DNA of 28,482 nucleotides, from the IMG/VR virus record IMGVR_UViG_3300048839_000152, positions 1 to 28,482 of that record; one strand, written 5' to 3'. Position 1 is the stretch's first letter. Every line of letters starts with the position of its first letter. Source of the stretch: a virus. Below the pieces are notes generated by a model that ran no database searches, had not been told where the DNA came from, and saw only the letters and a program-made list of their open reading frames with translations. Shown piece by piece: positions 28,250 through 28,482 of this stretch. Both the position numbers and the translations under genes were made by a program.

Positions 28250-28482
28250 TTGTGCTCGCCCTCCGCCCGGTTGACGTACTGATGGACAAACTTGCGCAGA
28301 TACTCGACCTCCTCACGCAAGCGCCCCACTTCAATCTCTAGCGCCAACACACGTCTGTCGTTGCGCTCAGGATACGGCACGCCAGCAGATGGAAAATCAT
28401 AATGCCCGCTGTCTGGGAATCCATTATCCTGGATTAGTTCACTTTCCAAAGCTGCGATCCTTTCCTCATGATCAATCAGAAT
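28246..28482 (-). CDS. Coiled-coil protein, 5' end outside the window
   Basis: The frame is open from the right edge to the stop at 28246, so the gene is truncated here. No ribosome site or good start is visible in the window (a TTG at 28449 is unlikely). The visible part has a polar, proline-rich N-terminal piece. The helical end, RRVLALEIEVGRLREEVEYL, has leucine/valine heptads, probably a short coiled coil. Function unknown. Confidence 0.5.
   Translation of the reverse strand: MLIDHEERIAALESELIQDNGFPDSGHYDFPSAGVPYPERNDRRVLALEIEVGRLREEVEYLRKFVHQYVNRAEGEHK

Noticed and set aside
1-28482. tRNA genes, CRISPR array, integrase or attachment site
   Set aside because: I found no cloverleaf, no regularly spaced repeats, no recombinase motifs and no convincing direct repeats of attachment-site type.

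Overview
The window is a contiguous piece of a tailed-phage genome (a phage or prophage of the long-tailed siphovirus type, class Caudoviricetes). It shows the packaging-head-neck-tail gene order of SPP1-like siphoviruses: small terminase, large terminase, Gp6-type portal, Mu F/Gp7-type minor head protein, scaffold, decoration protein, major capsid protein, connectors, tail tube, G/GT tail chaperones, tape measure, distal tail proteins and tail fibre. Base composition is moderately GC-rich and translation starts are mostly Shine-Dalgarno led, with some GTG and TTG starts. The host is a bacterium, but I cannot name it from the sequence. There is no integrase, lysin, polymerase, tRNA or CRISPR array in the window, and both edges cut through genes.

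Layout. (1) Positions 1-4140, plus strand: two small membrane proteins, then about nine small genes of unknown function. They are punctuated by strong promoters with a palindromic operator and by repeated RNA hairpin elements. The module ends in a decayed duplication and a strong intrinsic terminator at 4114-4140. (2) Positions 28482-4167, minus strand: the late module, read from right to left. It begins with an accessory block (ParB-like/methyltransferase fusion, second ParB-like protein, methyltransferase-like protein), followed by terminase and all structural genes, and ends with the tail fibre and two small genes. (3) Positions 24330-25320, plus strand, embedded in the late module: a 68-residue ribbon-helix-helix protein and a spore-photoproduct-lyase-like radical SAM enzyme.

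How it works together. The most striking point is 24293-24337, between the small terminase gene and the ribbon-helix-helix gene. Two near-consensus sigma70-type promoters lie on opposite strands and overlap each other. Both sit inside one large interrupted palindrome with four CTTGA half-sites. One promoter would drive terminase and virion genes leftward. The other would drive the ribbon-helix-helix and radical SAM genes rightward, apparently as a leaderless message. A repressor bound here would control both, so the site looks like a compact switch.

Next to it, the radical SAM enzyme, two ParB-like proteins and two methyltransferase domains (one with an altered catalytic motif) form a plausible nucleic-acid modification island. 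The left arm holds a second candidate system: two copies of a promoter/operator/leader-hairpin cassette and four copies of a separate structured leader element, with compensatory base changes between copies.
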